Below are positions 1 to 10,417 of a DNA stretch of 64,000 bases, piece after piece. The stretch's first letter is position 1. The number at the start of each line of letters is the position of its first letter. Source of the DNA: Hydrogenispora ethanolica (lineage in GTDB: Bacteria > Bacillota > UBA4882 > UBA8346); the NCBI RefSeq assembly GCF_004340685.1, contig NZ_SLUN01000003.1, positions 124,001 to 188,000 of the forward strand, read 5' to 3'. Made by a program: the position numbers and the translations under genes. Below the pieces are notes generated by a model. It worked only from the letters and a program-made list of their open reading frames with translations. It had not been told where the DNA came from and did not search any database.

Positions 1-1
1 T

Positions 2-430
2 TTTACGGTCATCCCCGAAATGCTCCTGTCCGAAGTGGACCCGGCAGGCTTTGATGCGCTGGCCATTCCGGGAGGATTCGAGGAAGCCGGTTTTTATGAG
101 GACGCTTACAGCGACGAATTTACGCAGTTGATTCAAGCCTTCGACCGGGCCGGGAAACCGATCGCCGCGGTCTGCGTGGGTGCCTTGGCGGTCGGCAAAA
201 GCGGCGTTTTGCGCGGCCGCCGCGGGACCACCTACCATTTGAAGAATGGCCTGCGGCGCGCACAATTGGCCGGCTTCGGCGTCCAGGTGGTGGATGAGCT
301 TTTGGTCCGCGACGGGAACATCATCACCTCATCCTGCCCCGCCACAGCCTTGGATGTCGCCTTCACCCTGCTGGAGATGCTGACCTCCGCCGAGAACCGC
401 CGGGCGGTTCAGGAACGGATGGGTTTCTAG
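2..430 (+). CDS. DJ-1/PfpI family protein, 5' end outside window
   Basis: The reading frame is already open at the window edge, so the N-terminus is missing and 142 codons remain. The visible part has the DJ-1/PfpI (class I glutamine amidotransferase-like) core: a GGFEEAG turn, then AVCVGA with the presumed nucleophilic cysteine at the elbow, and later SSCPATALDVAF, usual at the end of this fold. Members include protein deglycase-like enzymes, chaperones and amidase-like proteins, so the substrate cannot be named. The stop codon TAG (428-430) lies inside the first bases of a dispersed repeat copy, so the repeat may have supplied the present 3' end. Confidence 0.8.
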   Translation, partial: FTVIPEMLLSEVDPAGFDALAIPGGFEEAGFYEDAYSDEFTQLIQAFDRAGKPIAAVCVGALAVGKSGVLRGRRGTTYHLKNGLRRAQLAGFGVQVVDELLVRDGNIITSSCPATALDVAFTLLEMLTSAENRRAVQERMGF

Positions 431-560
431 AAGCCATGTGATAAAGTCTCTTTTTAGTTCGACTCGACTTGTCAACAGATTTAAAGCGACTTTATCCCTT
501 GCTTCTCTGAGCTTTTGTGAACGCCCCGACCTTCGGACGGGGTTTATCACAACGCTTCTA
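427..560 (+). repeat. Dispersed 131-bp hairpin repeat, copy 1
   Basis: Starts with CTAGAAGCCATG at the stop codon of the preceding gene. Contains the opposed motifs GATAAAGTC and GACTTTAT, which can pair, then GCTTCTCTGAGCTTTTGTG and a short hairpin before GGTTTATCACAACGCTTCTAG. Tandem with copy 2; the junction is the palindrome GCTTCTAGAAGC. Confidence 0.9.
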
Positions 561-693
561 GAAGCCATGTGATAAAGTCCTCAAATTCGGAAATCACTCT
601 TTCAAAGGATTAAAAATCGACTTTATCACTTGCTTTTCTGAGCTTTTGTGTTCACCCTGGCCTTCGGCCGGGGTTTATCACAACGCTTCTAGA
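558..693 (+). repeat. Dispersed 131-bp hairpin repeat, copy 2
   Basis: Direct tandem neighbour of copy 1 with the same landmarks: AGAAGCCATGTGATAAAGTC, a variable stretch of about 35 bases, GACTTTATCACTTGCTT, GAGCTTTTGTGTTCACC, a CCTTCGG hairpin and GGTTTATCACAACGCTTCTAG. The variable inner stretch differs from copy 1, while the paired flanks are kept, which suggests selection on structure. Confidence 0.9.
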
Positions 694-737
694 TCGTAGT
701 GGGCAAAAAAGCAAAGCTTCAGGCATCATGAAGGCGC

Positions 738-772
738 AGGGCTGCATTTTTCGAGGAATGGCAGCCCTGTTT
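738..772 (+). other. Hairpin in the gap before the zinc-ribbon gene
   Basis: CAGGGCTGC pairs with GGCAGCCCTG around an AT-rich loop. No T-run follows, so it is not a standard terminator. The rest of 694-950 shows no gene or recognisable riboswitch. Confidence 0.4.
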
Positions 773-959
773 CAGGCGGCGGGTCCGGGACTCGTTTCAC
801 CCCCGACCACGGGAGGAAGAAGCCCGCGCGGCGGGGGCAAAACGTGTCTTCATCCTCTATCATCCGCACTGGAGAGGGAATAAACTATAGCAACGAGGCA
901 TCCCGGAAAATGCGTTGCAACCATGACCGGAAGCCGACAAATCCTAGAGGATGAAACGC

Positions 960-1190
960 ATGGCTCATTCGCGGAATTGCCCGTATTGCGGCAAAGCGAC
1001 CCTGAATTATTTTGAAAGAACGCCGACCACCTGTGTGCTGGCGTGCCCGGGATGCCGGAGCCTGTTTCCGGTGAGAACGACCTGGGGGATCGCCCAGGAG
1101 TTGATTCTGGCCGGGATTACGGTCTTCACCGGAATCATCAGCATTATCGCTTTTTTTGGCATCCGGAGCATGGATGATCTGCGTTTTTGA
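960..1190 (+). CDS. Small zinc-ribbon membrane protein, unknown function
   Basis: A 76-residue protein. The N-terminal half has two cysteine pairs (CPYC near residues 7-10 and CPGC near 31-34), the pattern of a zinc ribbon. The C-terminal half has a hydrophobic stretch of about 20 residues (LILAGITVFTGIISIIAFF), so the protein is probably anchored in the membrane with the zinc ribbon on one side. An ATG nine bases upstream is also possible, but GAGG at 947-950 is better spaced from 960. No neighbour suggests a role. Confidence 0.6.
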   Translation: MAHSRNCPYCGKATLNYFERTPTTCVLACPGCRSLFPVRTTWGIAQELILAGITVFTGIISIIAFFGIRSMDDLRF

Positions 1191-1458
1191 GCGGGTTACG
1201 GCCGCGGAACCCGGTTGATCGATTGCGGTTTCTTCATGGACTGGCTTGGGGCGATTGTCGAGGCAAGTTGTCAGGCGGCCCGATGATTCCCGGGGCCGGG
1301 CGGGTGCGCCGGTGAACCCTGTTCGGCCGGAAGGAGGCCAAGCCCCGCCTCCCCACGAAGTCCGGACGGGAATATTTTTCGCTGGTTTCACTTATCCTAT
1401 ATTTCGGGGAATGCCGCTCCAATCGTGAGCAGAACGAAACCATCACAATGGAGGCAAT

Positions 1459-2769
1459 ATGGTCATTTATGAGGAAAAGCAGCGCAGGATCGCCGAGGGG
1501 CTCGACTGTGGCGCGAAGCTTTCCCAGTGGAAAGATTGGCGGTGGCAGTTGGCGCATTCCATCCGGGATATTCCCACTTTCGAACGGCTGACCGGCATTT
1601 CGTTTGACAGCGAAACCCGGCTCCAGCTCGAAAAGACCGTAGCCAAATTCCCCATCTCGATCACGCCGTATTATCTGTCCCTGATCGAAACCGCGGACTA
1701 CCGGAACGATCCCATCTATAAACAGGCATTTCCCGATCCCGGCGAATTAACGGTCCAGCAATGGGAGATGTCCGATCCGCTGGCCGAGGAGACGGACAGC
1801 CCTGTGCCAGGGATCACCCACCGCTATCCGGACCGGGTCCTCTTTCACATCAGCAATCTTTGCGCCATGTACTGCCGGCATTGCACCCGCAAAAGAAAGG
1901 TGGGCGACATCGACTGCATCCCCGGCCGGGACGAATTGACCAAGGGGATCGACTATATCCGCAGCCATCCCGAGGTGCGGGATGTCCTCCTGTCCGGCGG
2001 GGACCCGTTTTTACTCTCCGATGAATATCTGGACTGGATTCTCGGCGAGATCCGGGGGATCCCCCATGTGGAAGTGGTGCGCATCGGGACCCGGACGCCG
2101 GTGGTGATGCCGTTCCGGATCACCGGCGGCTTGACCGAGGTCATCCGGAAGTACCATCCGGTCTGGGTCAACACCCATTTCAACCACCCGCGGGAGCTTA
2201 CTCCCTCGGCCATGGAAGCTTTGCGGAAACTGGCGGACGCGGGGATCCCGCTGGGGAATCAGACCGTTTTGCTGGCCGGGGTCAATGATTGCCCCCGGAT
2301 CATCAAAAAACTCGTCCACAAGCTGGTGCAAAACCGGGTCCGCCCCTACTATCTGTACCAGTGCGATTTATCGGAGGGCTTATCGCATTTCCGGACGCCG
2401 GTGGGCAAAGGGATCGAGATCATGGAGAGCCTCATCGGCCATACCAGCGGTTTTGCGGTTCCGACCTATGTCATCGACGCCCCGGGGGGCGGCGGCAAGA
2501 TCCCGGTGCTGCCCAATTACCTGCTCTCCTGGTCCGTCCATAAGGTCGTTCTCCGCAATTTCGAGGGAGTCATCACCACCTACACCGAGCCGAAGCATTA
2601 TCAAAACACCTTCTGCGATAACAACTGCCAGGACTGCCACCTGCAATTGAAACTGGAGAACGCCGACGAATTCAAGGCCGTGGGCATTGAGAGCCTGTTG
2701 TCGGATTCGGATGAGACCAACACCCTGATCCCCCAGAACATCCCCAGGATCGAGCGGAGAGAGCGGTGA
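1459..2769 (+). CDS. ablA: Lysine 2,3-aminomutase (radical SAM)
   Basis: A 436-residue member of the KamA family, which converts L-lysine to L-beta-lysine using PLP, S-adenosylmethionine and a [4Fe-4S] cluster. The cluster motif CAMYCRHC is visible (Cys135, Cys139, Cys142), followed by TRKRKVGD and the SGGDPFLL motif. The length is normal for the family. Its stop overlaps the start of the acetyltransferase gene by four bases (GTGA), the classic ablAB arrangement for the compatible solute N-epsilon-acetyl-beta-lysine. Role inferred: cytoplasmic osmoprotection rather than lysine fermentation, because the other fermentation genes (kamDE and so on) are not present here. RBS GGAGG precedes the ATG. 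Confidence 0.93.
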   Translation: MVIYEEKQRRIAEGLDCGAKLSQWKDWRWQLAHSIRDIPTFERLTGISFDSETRLQLEKTVAKFPISITPYYLSLIETADYRNDPIYKQAFPDPGELTVQQWEMSDPLAEETDSPVPGITHRYPDRVLFHISNLCAMYCRHCTRKRKVGDIDCIPGRDELTKGIDYIRSHPEVRDVLLSGGDPFLLSDEYLDWILGEIRGIPHVEVVRIGTRTPVVMPFRITGGLTEVIRKYHPVWVNTHFNHPRELTPSAMEALRKLADAGIPLGNQTVLLAGVNDCPRIIKKLVHKLVQNRVRPYYLYQCDLSEGLSHFRTPVGKGIEIMESLIGHTSGFAVPTYVIDAPGGGGKIPVLPNYLLSWSVHKVVLRNFEGVITTYTEPKHYQNTFCDNNCQDCHLQLKLENADEFKAVGIESLLSDSDETNTLIPQNIPRIERRER

Positions 2770-3599
2770 GCGATATCCTCGCCAGGCTCGGCGACAGCCT
2801 CATCCAGCACGGGAAACACAACGACCGGGTGTATCTCATGAAGCTGAGCCCCGGCGATTACCCGGCGATCCTCTCCGGCATTGAGGAACTGGTCGCGGAG
2901 CACCGTTACACCAAAGTCTTTGCGAAGGTGCCGGAGTCCTGCGCCGAGGAGTTCCTCCGGCACGGCTACCAAATTGAAGCCCAGGTGCCCGATTTTTACT
3001 GGGGAAAGATCCGTGCCCTTTTCCTGGCCAAGTATTATTCGGAATCCCGCAAAGCATTCCCGGAACAAGAGCTCCAAAACGTGCGGGAGCTCGTTCGAAC
3101 GACCGCGGCGCGGCGGGAGGTCCCGGAGCCCGGGCCCTTCCGCGTAGCACCCATGGCGGAACCCGACGCCGCGGCGATGGCCGAACTATACCGGAGGGTC
3201 TTTCCGAGCTACCCGTTTCCCATCGACCGTCCGGAATACTTGCGCGAGACGATGGCCGGCGAGACCTTCTATTTCGGCATCCGCGACTGCGGCCGCTTGA
3301 TCGCGCTTTCCTCCGCCGAAACGGACCGGGAGTATCTCAACGCGGAAATGACCGACTTCGCGGTGTTGCCGGAGTACCGGGGAAGCGGGTTGGCAGGGTT
3401 GTTGCTGCGGCAGATGGAAGAAGCCGCGCAGAGGCTGGGGATCAAAACCGCCTATACCATTGCCCGTCTGAAGTCGGCCGGGATGAATGTGACCTTCCTG
3501 AAGTCCGGCTACAGCTATACCGGAACGCTGATTAACAATACCCAGATCGCCGGCGGCTTCGAAAGCATGAATGTGCTTTACAAAAAGCTGGCGGAGTGA
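2766..3599 (+). CDS. ablB: Beta-lysine N-epsilon-acetyltransferase
   Basis: A 277-residue GNAT-family enzyme starting at GTG inside the stop codon of ablA, so the two are translationally coupled. The N-terminal half ([21 protein letters not shown]) is typical of AblB, and the C-terminal half holds the GNAT core with the acetyl-CoA loop [14 protein letters not shown]. It would transfer acetate from acetyl-CoA to the epsilon-amino group of beta-lysine, the second and last step to the zwitterionic osmolyte. Such operons are usually salt-induced; no regulatory site was recognised upstream. Confidence 0.92.
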   Translation: MSDILARLGDSLIQHGKHNDRVYLMKLSPGDYPAILSGIEELVAEHRYTKVFAKVPESCAEEFLRHGYQIEAQVPDFYWGKIRALFLAKYYSESRKAFPEQELQNVRELVRTTAARREVPEPGPFRVAPMAEPDAAAMAELYRRVFPSYPFPIDRPEYLRETMAGETFYFGIRDCGRLIALSSAETDREYLNAEMTDFAVLPEYRGSGLAGLLLRQMEEAAQRLGIKTAYTIARLKSAGMNVTFLKSGYSYTGTLINNTQIAGGFESMNVLYKKLAE

Positions 3600-3626
3600 C
3601 GGGTGGATGAGCCCCGGCCGCTTGCC

Positions 3627-4226
3627 TCAGGAATTCTCGGGTCCGCGATACGCTTCCCAGACGCATCCGGTCAGCCGCATTTCCGTAAATACCGCGTGAA
3701 AGCTCGATTGCAACGGACTGCAAGCATAGATCCCCAGGTTCACCGCGTCCTGTCCCGCGCTGAAGTGAAAAATCCTCATTTGGGCAAATCCTTCTCCATC
3801 CAGTGAGTTTTCCACCCGGAAATCCGCGCCTCTGCGGCTGAGCCGGTAAACCATCTGCCGGATGCCCGCCGGGATATCGGCCGTCGCCCAATCGGAATAG
3901 CCTTGGTTTGTCACCACGCTGCCCAGCCGTTGATAGGTTTCATTTTCGTATTCAATGGAAGCCTTAAACCAGTTGTCGCTGTTTTGATACAAGATGATCC
4001 CGCATTGATCGTATTGCGTTTTCGAATCGAACTGGGTTTTGACGGTGAAGGAAAAATCCTCCGCCACCGGCATCACCAGGGTGTGGGCATTGTCGTTGCG
4101 AAACCCGTAGTAGGTCCGCTGCCAATAATCGGTCCCGGGCTCGGTGGTGATTTCGATCCGCTCGTCGGTCACGCTAAATTGGCGGGGCGGATGAATCCAA
4201 TGCAGTTTTGCGGCTTGAAATTCCAT
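3627..4226 (-). CDS. DUF1349-like concanavalin-fold protein
   Basis: A 199-residue protein without a signal peptide, resembling the DUF1349 (beta-sandwich, concanavalin A-like) family. Motifs include YYGFRNDN near the N-terminus, the central QCGIILYQNSDNWFKASIEYEN, here clearly visible as separate QCGIILY and NWFKASIEYE blocks, and SVVTNQGYSDW. The fold is related to carbohydrate-binding and lyase domains, but the function of the stand-alone proteins is not established. The start at 4226 is chosen for AGGAG eight bases upstream; a start ten codons earlier lacks one. It is convergent with ablB and divergent from the next methyltransferase. Confidence 0.7.
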   Translation of the reverse strand: MEFQAAKLHWIHPPRQFSVTDERIEITTEPGTDYWQRTYYGFRNDNAHTLVMPVAEDFSFTVKTQFDSKTQYDQCGIILYQNSDNWFKASIEYENETYQRLGSVVTNQGYSDWATADIPAGIRQMVYRLSRRGADFRVENSLDGEGFAQMRIFHFSAGQDAVNLGIYACSPLQSSFHAVFTEMRLTGCVWEAYRGPENS

Positions 4227-4377
4227 GATCAGCGCTCCTTCAAATAATACTTGCAAAGACAGGCGAAATACGATAAGTTAGTGGTAATTATTGGGTGAGT
4301 TACAAGTTGATTGTAAGGCCTCTGGAATGAAAGCGCAAGGATGAATTGCAATGATACGTCGCCGAAGGAGCGGGGAA

Positions 4378-5181
4378 ATGAACGTCCCCGGAGACAAGGA
4401 CCGAGCGACGCTCAGAAAGGCGGTTTTTGGTTTGCCGGAAATCGATTACAAAGAATGGTATGACCGGGTGGGCGCGCAAATCGGCTGGGATTTCGGCGGC
4501 ATCCGCTGCCGGGTGGAGAATGCCGCCTGGGATTTTTATGAGGTAGTCGCAAAGTACTGCGACGGGCGAACGGTGCTGCTGGATATCGGCTGCGGCGGCG
4601 GAGAAAAGCTCATCGGGCTCGCCGCGAAGGTGTTTCTTCTGATCGGGATCGATGCCTCGGCCGCGATGATTCAAGCCGCCCAAAATAACCTGTTGCAAAC
4701 AGGCCTCGCGAATGTGAGATTTTTTCAGATGCGCGCCCAAGGCTTGATGTTCCCGGACGGGTTTTTTCAGTGCGTCTCCTGCCGGCATTGCAGCTTCGAC
4801 GCCGGCGAAGTGGCGCGGGTATTAGCGAAAGACGGAGTGTTCCTGACCCAGCAGGTCAGTGAGGGGGATAAACTGAATATCAAGCGGGCCTTTGGACGCG
4901 GCCAAAACTATGGACAACCGGATGGGACGCAAAAGGCGGCGTATGAGAGAGAGCTAAAGCAGGCCGGTTTCCGGGAGGTTCAAGCTTTGGAGTATGATGC
5001 GGCGGAGTATTACCAAACCGCCGGGGATTTGCTTTTTTTATTGAAGCATGCGCCGATCGTTCCGGACTTCGGAGAAGTTCCGGGAGATTGGGAAATCTTC
5101 CGGCGGCTGGTGGCGGAATTCCAAACCGGGAAAGGGATTTACACCAACGCCAGGCGATATCTGTTCATCGCGCGAAAATAG
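4378..5181 (+). CDS. Class I SAM-dependent methyltransferase
   Basis: A 267-residue Rossmann-fold methyltransferase. Motif I is VLLDIGCGGGEKLIGLA, motif II ends in the acidic residue of IGIDAS, and a later segment (EVARVLAKDGVFLTQQVS) matches the post-motif III region of UbiE/ArsM-like small-molecule methyltransferases. The substrate cannot be inferred. The start at 4378 follows GAAGGAG at 4364-4370; an ATG nine codons upstream has no RBS. It stands alone, followed after 54 bases by the xylanase gene on the same strand. Confidence 0.82.
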   Translation: MNVPGDKDRATLRKAVFGLPEIDYKEWYDRVGAQIGWDFGGIRCRVENAAWDFYEVVAKYCDGRTVLLDIGCGGGEKLIGLAAKVFLLIGIDASAAMIQAAQNNLLQTGLANVRFFQMRAQGLMFPDGFFQCVSCRHCSFDAGEVARVLAKDGVFLTQQVSEGDKLNIKRAFGRGQNYGQPDGTQKAAYERELKQAGFREVQALEYDAAEYYQTAGDLLFLLKHAPIVPDFGEVPGDWEIFRRLVAEFQTGKGIYTNARRYLFIARK

Positions 5182-5205
5182 CCTGCGTTATAAATGATGG
5201 GTTAA

Positions 5206-6321
<1,116 letters not shown>

Positions 6322-6360
6322 CGGGACGGAGAGCGATTAATTCAATTCGATACGAGGAAT

Positions 6361-7072
6361 ATGAGGATGAATCACCAAAGTGCCCGGCTGCTGTACCGGG
6401 AGTTCACGGAAACGGATTTCCAGCGGTTTTATTCGGTCTTTTCCAACGAGCGGGTCATGCGCTATGCGCTGATGGACCCTTTCCGCAGCGCGGAGGAGAT
6501 CCGGCCCTATTTCGCTTAATGCAACGGCATTATTGGAATCACATGATTTGCGAAAAAACGGTGAAGCGTTCGTTATTTTCGCAAATCATATCCATCAAGG
6601 ATTAATGCCGTTACATATAGGTGCTCGCCCATAACGCCACCGCCGAAAACCGTCCGGCCTTCGAGTACGGGGTCTTTTCGGCCTCGGACGCAGGCTTCAT
6701 CGGCTTCGTCGACATCGAGATCCAGCAGCAAAACGCCTGGGGCGCTGCGGCGAGATCGGCTATTTCCTGCTGCCGGAGTTCTGGGGGCAGGGCTATGCCA
6801 CCGAGATCGCCGGGATGCTGCTGGCGATCTGCTTTATCCAGCTGGGGCTGCACCGGGTTACCGCCCGCTGCAATGCGAGGAACCTATCCTCCGAAAGAGT
6901 GATGCAAAAAGCGGGCATGGTTAAGGAAGGGGAATTTCGGAAAGCCCGCTTTAAAAACGGCGGCTGGGACGATGAATGCCATTACGGTATTTTGAAAGAA
7001 GAGTGGCAAGCGTGGGGCAATTCTGACGGAAGAATGCGGCTGGGAAATGGTCTGGCGGCTCATCGTTCTTAA
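6361..7072 (+). pseudogene. Broken GNAT acetyltransferase gene
   Basis: The N-terminus (ARLLYREFTETDFQRFY, SNERVMRYALMDPF) is typical of RimJ/RimL-type ribosomal or small-molecule acetyltransferases, but translation stops at about 6519 where a palindromic element of about 100 bp is inserted. The reading resumes after it (LAHNATAENRPAFEYG), then shifts frame near 6745 before the acetyl-CoA binding part (EIGYFLLPEFWGQGYATEI) and the usual C-terminus (VMQKAGMVKEGEFRKARF). With one insertion and one frameshift it cannot make a functional enzyme. The frame joins are clear because every family block is still present in order. Confidence 0.85.
6518..6618. mobile_element. Small palindromic insertion (MITE-like) in the GNAT gene
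   Basis: Outer ends are inverted repeats sharing AACGGCATTA (left 6523-6532, right complement in 6601-6613). An inner perfect 14-bp inverted repeat, ATGATTTGCGAAAA at 6543-6556 and its complement at 6576-6589, flanks a short loop. It contains no coding sequence, so it would depend on a transposase elsewhere. A clear target duplication is not visible. Confidence 0.6.
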
Positions 7073-7237
7073 GGGAAACGGATAGGGTGATGAGCTTCTG
7101 AATTACATCATTTAGAATGATGTTACGGAAATTGGCAGGAGGATGGACGAAAATAGGCGAATTCAGGTGAGAATGGAATGTTGCCGTGTTGGGCGCCGCA
7201 AGCAGCGGCCCGGTTTGGGTGCGGGATGGAGGAGGTT

Positions 7238-8024
7238 ATGGAAGCGAATCTGTATGAGGATGCCCATGTCTATGACGTACTTTTCGGAGCGGCGGTTTCC
7301 CAACCGGAGCTTGATTTTTATTCTTTTTTCATCCGGCAATTCGGCGAACCGGCCTTGGAGCTCGCCTGTGGAACCGGCCGGATCACGACGGCGCTGGCGC
7401 AGTCGGGTTTGGATCTCCATGGTCTAGACCTCTCCCCGGCCATGCTGGAGCACGCCCGTCAAAAGGCGCAAGCGGCGGGAAAGGACATTCCCTTTTACTG
7501 CGCCGACATGCGGGATTTCGCCATCGGGAGGCGGTTCGGGTTTATCTTTATCCCTTGCCAATCCTTTCAACACTTGCATACCCGAAAGGACGTCGAAGGG
7601 TGTTTGGCGGCAGTCCGTGACCATCTGTTGCCGGGCGGCGCGTTTTTGATCCAGGTCTTTAATCCCTACCCGCCGCTGCTGGCGTCCGACCCAACGCGCC
7701 GGATCCCAACCAGCCGGGAGATATTATTGGGACGGGCAGACGGGGGAACGGTATTACGCCGAGTATCAGAACCGTTACGACGCCGCGAGCCAAATCCTCC
7801 ATGCCACCTATTTTTATCATACGGACGCCGACCCGATTGAGAAAAGTTTCCAACTGGCGATGCGGCAGTTTTTCCCCCAGGAGCTGGATGCGCTACTGGA
7901 GTATAATGGCTGGACGATTCTGGCCAAGTATGGGGATGAGCGATTTACTCCGTTTGCGGAAAAACCCTTTTATCAAAACGTGTTGTGCGGTCTGAAACGG
8001 GAATCATTCAATCCGCGGTATTGA
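7238..8024 (+). pseudogene. Frameshifted class I methyltransferase gene
   Basis: The N-terminal two thirds is an intact-looking methyltransferase (ALELACGTGRITTALA as motif I, HGLDLSPAML as motif II). Near 7695-7725 the frame changes by one base: after SREI the family sequence continues in another frame as YYWDGQTGERYYAEYQNRYD, then FFPQELDALLEYNGW and KPFYQNVLCGLKRE to a TGA at 8022-8024. As read the gene makes a truncated protein with a foreign tail. A sequencing error is possible, but the adjacent GNAT gene is also broken, so local decay is plausible. Start from GGAGG before ATG 7238. Confidence 0.75.
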
Positions 8025-8041
8025 ATCGAAGGAGGACTCTC

Positions 8042-8629
8042 ATGCGCATAAAAACGATTTTTCTGGTCTTGATGCTGCTTTTTGCCGTTTCTTCCCCGAG
8101 TTTGGCCGCAGGCGCCCCGCTGGATTACGATTTTCGGAATACCTGTTGGGGAATGTCCAAAGCGGAGGTGGCTAGCCATGAATCATTGGCGCCCTTGGAT
8201 CTGGGCGGCGGCGAACTGGCCTACCTGACGACCATCGACGGCAAAAACTGCCTTCTTTTCTATTCGTTTCACGAGGATCGGCTGTACTTGGGCGGTTATC
8301 TGTTTTTGGTTGAGCATACCAACCCGAACGATTACATCTCGGACTATAACAGCCTCAAGCAACTGTTGGACAAAAAATACGGTGAGGCCGGGCAGTCGGG
8401 CATGGACTGGCGGAACGATCATTACCGCGAAAACCAAAACGAATGGGGCCGGGCGGTCAGTCTGGGACATCTCTTGTATTATTCCATTTGGGAGACTCCG
8501 CGAACCGAAATTACCATGGGGCTCAGCGGCGAAAACCATGATGTCAAGCTGATGATCGGCTATGAAAGCAAGGAATATGGCCCGGAGGCGGCTTCGCGGC
8601 GGGACGAGGCGACAATCAAAGACTTATAA
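8042..8629 (+). CDS. Secreted protein of unknown function
   Basis: A 195-residue protein with a clear signal peptide (MRIKTIFLVLMLLFAV, cleavage near SLAAGA). The mature part has the block FRNTCWGMSKAEV, which recalls small exported proteins of clostridia that sense or bind an unknown ligand, and a region LKQLLDKKYGEAG. No catalytic motif is recognised. GGAGG ten bases before the ATG at 8042 decides the start. It follows the broken methyltransferase by 17 bases. Confidence 0.65.
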   Translation: MRIKTIFLVLMLLFAVSSPSLAAGAPLDYDFRNTCWGMSKAEVASHESLAPLDLGGGELAYLTTIDGKNCLLFYSFHEDRLYLGGYLFLVEHTNPNDYISDYNSLKQLLDKKYGEAGQSGMDWRNDHYRENQNEWGRAVSLGHLLYYSIWETPRTEITMGLSGENHDVKLMIGYESKEYGPEAASRRDEATIKDL

Positions 8630-8903
8630 AGAGAATTCGCGGACCAGACCCGCCGAAGCGAAACCGGCATACTCCCCCGACAGGGCTCATATATACTCTC
8701 AGCTTTCGCGATTCAAATTTATCAGTAAACCCTTGAAGTCATAATGACAAGAAGTCATCTTTACATAATAAGTAACTGGGCTTCCATGTAAAAAGTAAGC
8801 AAAGATATAAGCGACTGAGGGTCGATGGGGACTATTCCTGCCCCCACACCCCCAGGACCAAAGGGTGTAGTAGGACACCCTTTGGAATCCGCCCAGTTGG
8901 AAC

Positions 8904-9127
8904 CCAGGTTCCAACGCCTCCTAATTCATCCGGGGTTCTAGCATGTCGCCGCCATCCATGGCATTTCGACTGGCAACTAAGTGGAGGCTTCCGCCGACGA
9001 CCGCAGTTTTTCATCCGAGAAAAGATGCGTCGTCCGCCTTCTTCCCTGAAGGCGGGTACTGTTTCGAAAGAAAACGGCTGCAATCGATATTTGAGTTTAA
9101 TGAGAATCCGAAAAAGACGAATGATAA
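8904..9127 (-). repeat. Long repeat family B, copy a
   Basis: Read on the minus strand this matches 49936-50185 over about 220 bp, including blocks such as TTTCGAAACAGTACCCGCC, CTTTTCTCGGATGAAAAACT and the CCATGGATGGC region. With copy b it forms an imperfect long inverted repeat. Confidence 0.75.
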
Positions 9128-9263
9128 AACGGCGCCGCTTCTTTTCCTGGAATGAAAAACAGCGGTCGAGAACGGGAGCCTTAACCTGGTTGCCAGGCAG
9201 AAGGCCATGGATGGCGAAGGCATTCAAGAATTGCGATAATGAGGCTTGGAATCCGGAGGTTCT
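9128..9263 (+). repeat. Long repeat family B, copy b (arm only)
   Basis: Plus-strand partial copy: GGAATGAAAAACAGCGGTCG, GGTTGCCAGGCAGAAGGCC, ATGGATGGCGAAGGCATTCA and GGAATCCGGAGGTTCTC each match copies a and c. Copies a and b face each other, giving arms of about 130 bp around a centre near 9080. The rest of 8630-9449 holds no gene I can support. Confidence 0.7.
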
Positions 9264-9449
9264 CAGCGACAGGAAAGTCGCAAAGATGAGGCCCCATGGA
9301 TGGATAAGGATGAAAACGGTTTTTTTGGATACTTTTTCGCTGGTGCAATCTGACGGGTTTGTTGCCGGGTATGGCGAGCCGGAAATAACGGTTTGATAAA
9401 AAGAGTGGAAACGTCATTTATCGAAATTTGGGACGAGGAGCGCGACGAT

Positions 9450-10166
9450 ATGATGGACGACCCAAAATCATTATGGAATGCGCGGCAGACCCGTCTGCGG
9501 GAGCTGCTCGGCAAGGCGGATCGCTTCGACGAAGCCATCGCCTTATGCCTGGAGCAGCACGCCATGGTTCATGCCGCGGCGGTGTCGGGGAGCGGCGCGC
9601 CGACCTTTGAGGATGAGTTATGGGAGGGGCTGGACGAGACCGTCTTCCGGGCCCTGCCCAGCCCCAAGGATGAAGAGACTATCGCCTGGGGCATCTGGCA
9701 TATCAGCCGGATCGAGGATATCACCATGAATCTGCTGGTAGCCGGGGAGGAGCAGCTGTTTGACGCCGCCTGGCAGGAACGGCTGCGCGCCGGAGTCCGC
9801 GACACCGGCAACGCGATGACCACTGCGGAGATGCTGGCTTTCAGCGCGGCGGTCGACATGACGGAATTGCGCAACTACCGCGGCGCGGTGGGCCGGAAGA
9901 CCCGCGGCATCATTCGGGGATTGACGGCGCCGGACTTGAAACGCAAAGTGAACCCCGCCGCGTTGCAGCGGATTCTGGATGAAGGGGCGGTGTTGGATGT
10001 CCCCGACGCCCGGTGGCTGATCGATTTCTGGGGCCGCAAGAACGTGGCCGGCCTGTTGTTGATGCCCGCCACCCGCCATCCGCTGGTCCACCTCAACGAG
10101 GCCCTGCGGGTCAAGGCCAAGTGCCGTTCCGGCCGCGTCGGCCCCAAAACCCGACTCACCCCCTGA
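9450..10166 (+). CDS. DinB-like protein
   Basis: About 238 residues resembling the DinB/YfiT four-helix metal-binding superfamily. Histidines sit in the positions expected for the metal site: QHAMVH near the first helix, IWHISRIEDITMN in the middle, and TRHPLVHLNEA near the C-terminus. Superfamily members act as thiol-dependent transferases or hydrolases (for example bacillithiol or mycothiol S-transferases); the substrate here is unknown. The frame is open upstream to an ATG-like start at 9393, but GAGGAG at 9435-9440 suits the ATG at 9450. Neighbours are repeats on both sides. Confidence 0.65.
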   Translation: MMDDPKSLWNARQTRLRELLGKADRFDEAIALCLEQHAMVHAAAVSGSGAPTFEDELWEGLDETVFRALPSPKDEETIAWGIWHISRIEDITMNLLVAGEEQLFDAAWQERLRAGVRDTGNAMTTAEMLAFSAAVDMTELRNYRGAVGRKTRGIIRGLTAPDLKRKVNPAALQRILDEGAVLDVPDARWLIDFWGRKNVAGLLLMPATRHPLVHLNEALRVKAKCRSGRVGPKTRLTP

Positions 10167-10198
10167 GTCTCACTCAGCCGGTAGCAACTCATGAAACT

Positions 10199-10250
10199 GC
10201 CCCCTCTCTGCTTCGATGCTCCACTGGAAGCGGTTCAGCAGCGAGGGGGA
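10199..10250. other. Stem-loop after the DinB-like gene
   Basis: CCCCCTCTCTGCT pairs (12 of 13) with AGCAGCGAGGGGG across a loop of about 25 bases. No T-run, so a terminator role is uncertain. Confidence 0.35.
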
Positions 10251-10417
10251 CCATGCTCGAAGCTTGCTTTTCGTTTCAAAATGTTACGAAAACCCCGGTA
10301 AAACAAGGTTCCCCTTTCGCTTCCTGAACTGGCTTACTTCAAAGAGATCGGGTTTGAGGAGCTGAAAGAGCTCATTTTGCGAGTGACGGATCTCTTTGGG
10401 TGACTGAAAGAGCTCAT

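Noticed and set aside
1246-1428. Small ORF upstream of ablA
   Set aside because: No RBS, Pro/Arg-rich composition and no conserved pattern; likely leader sequence.
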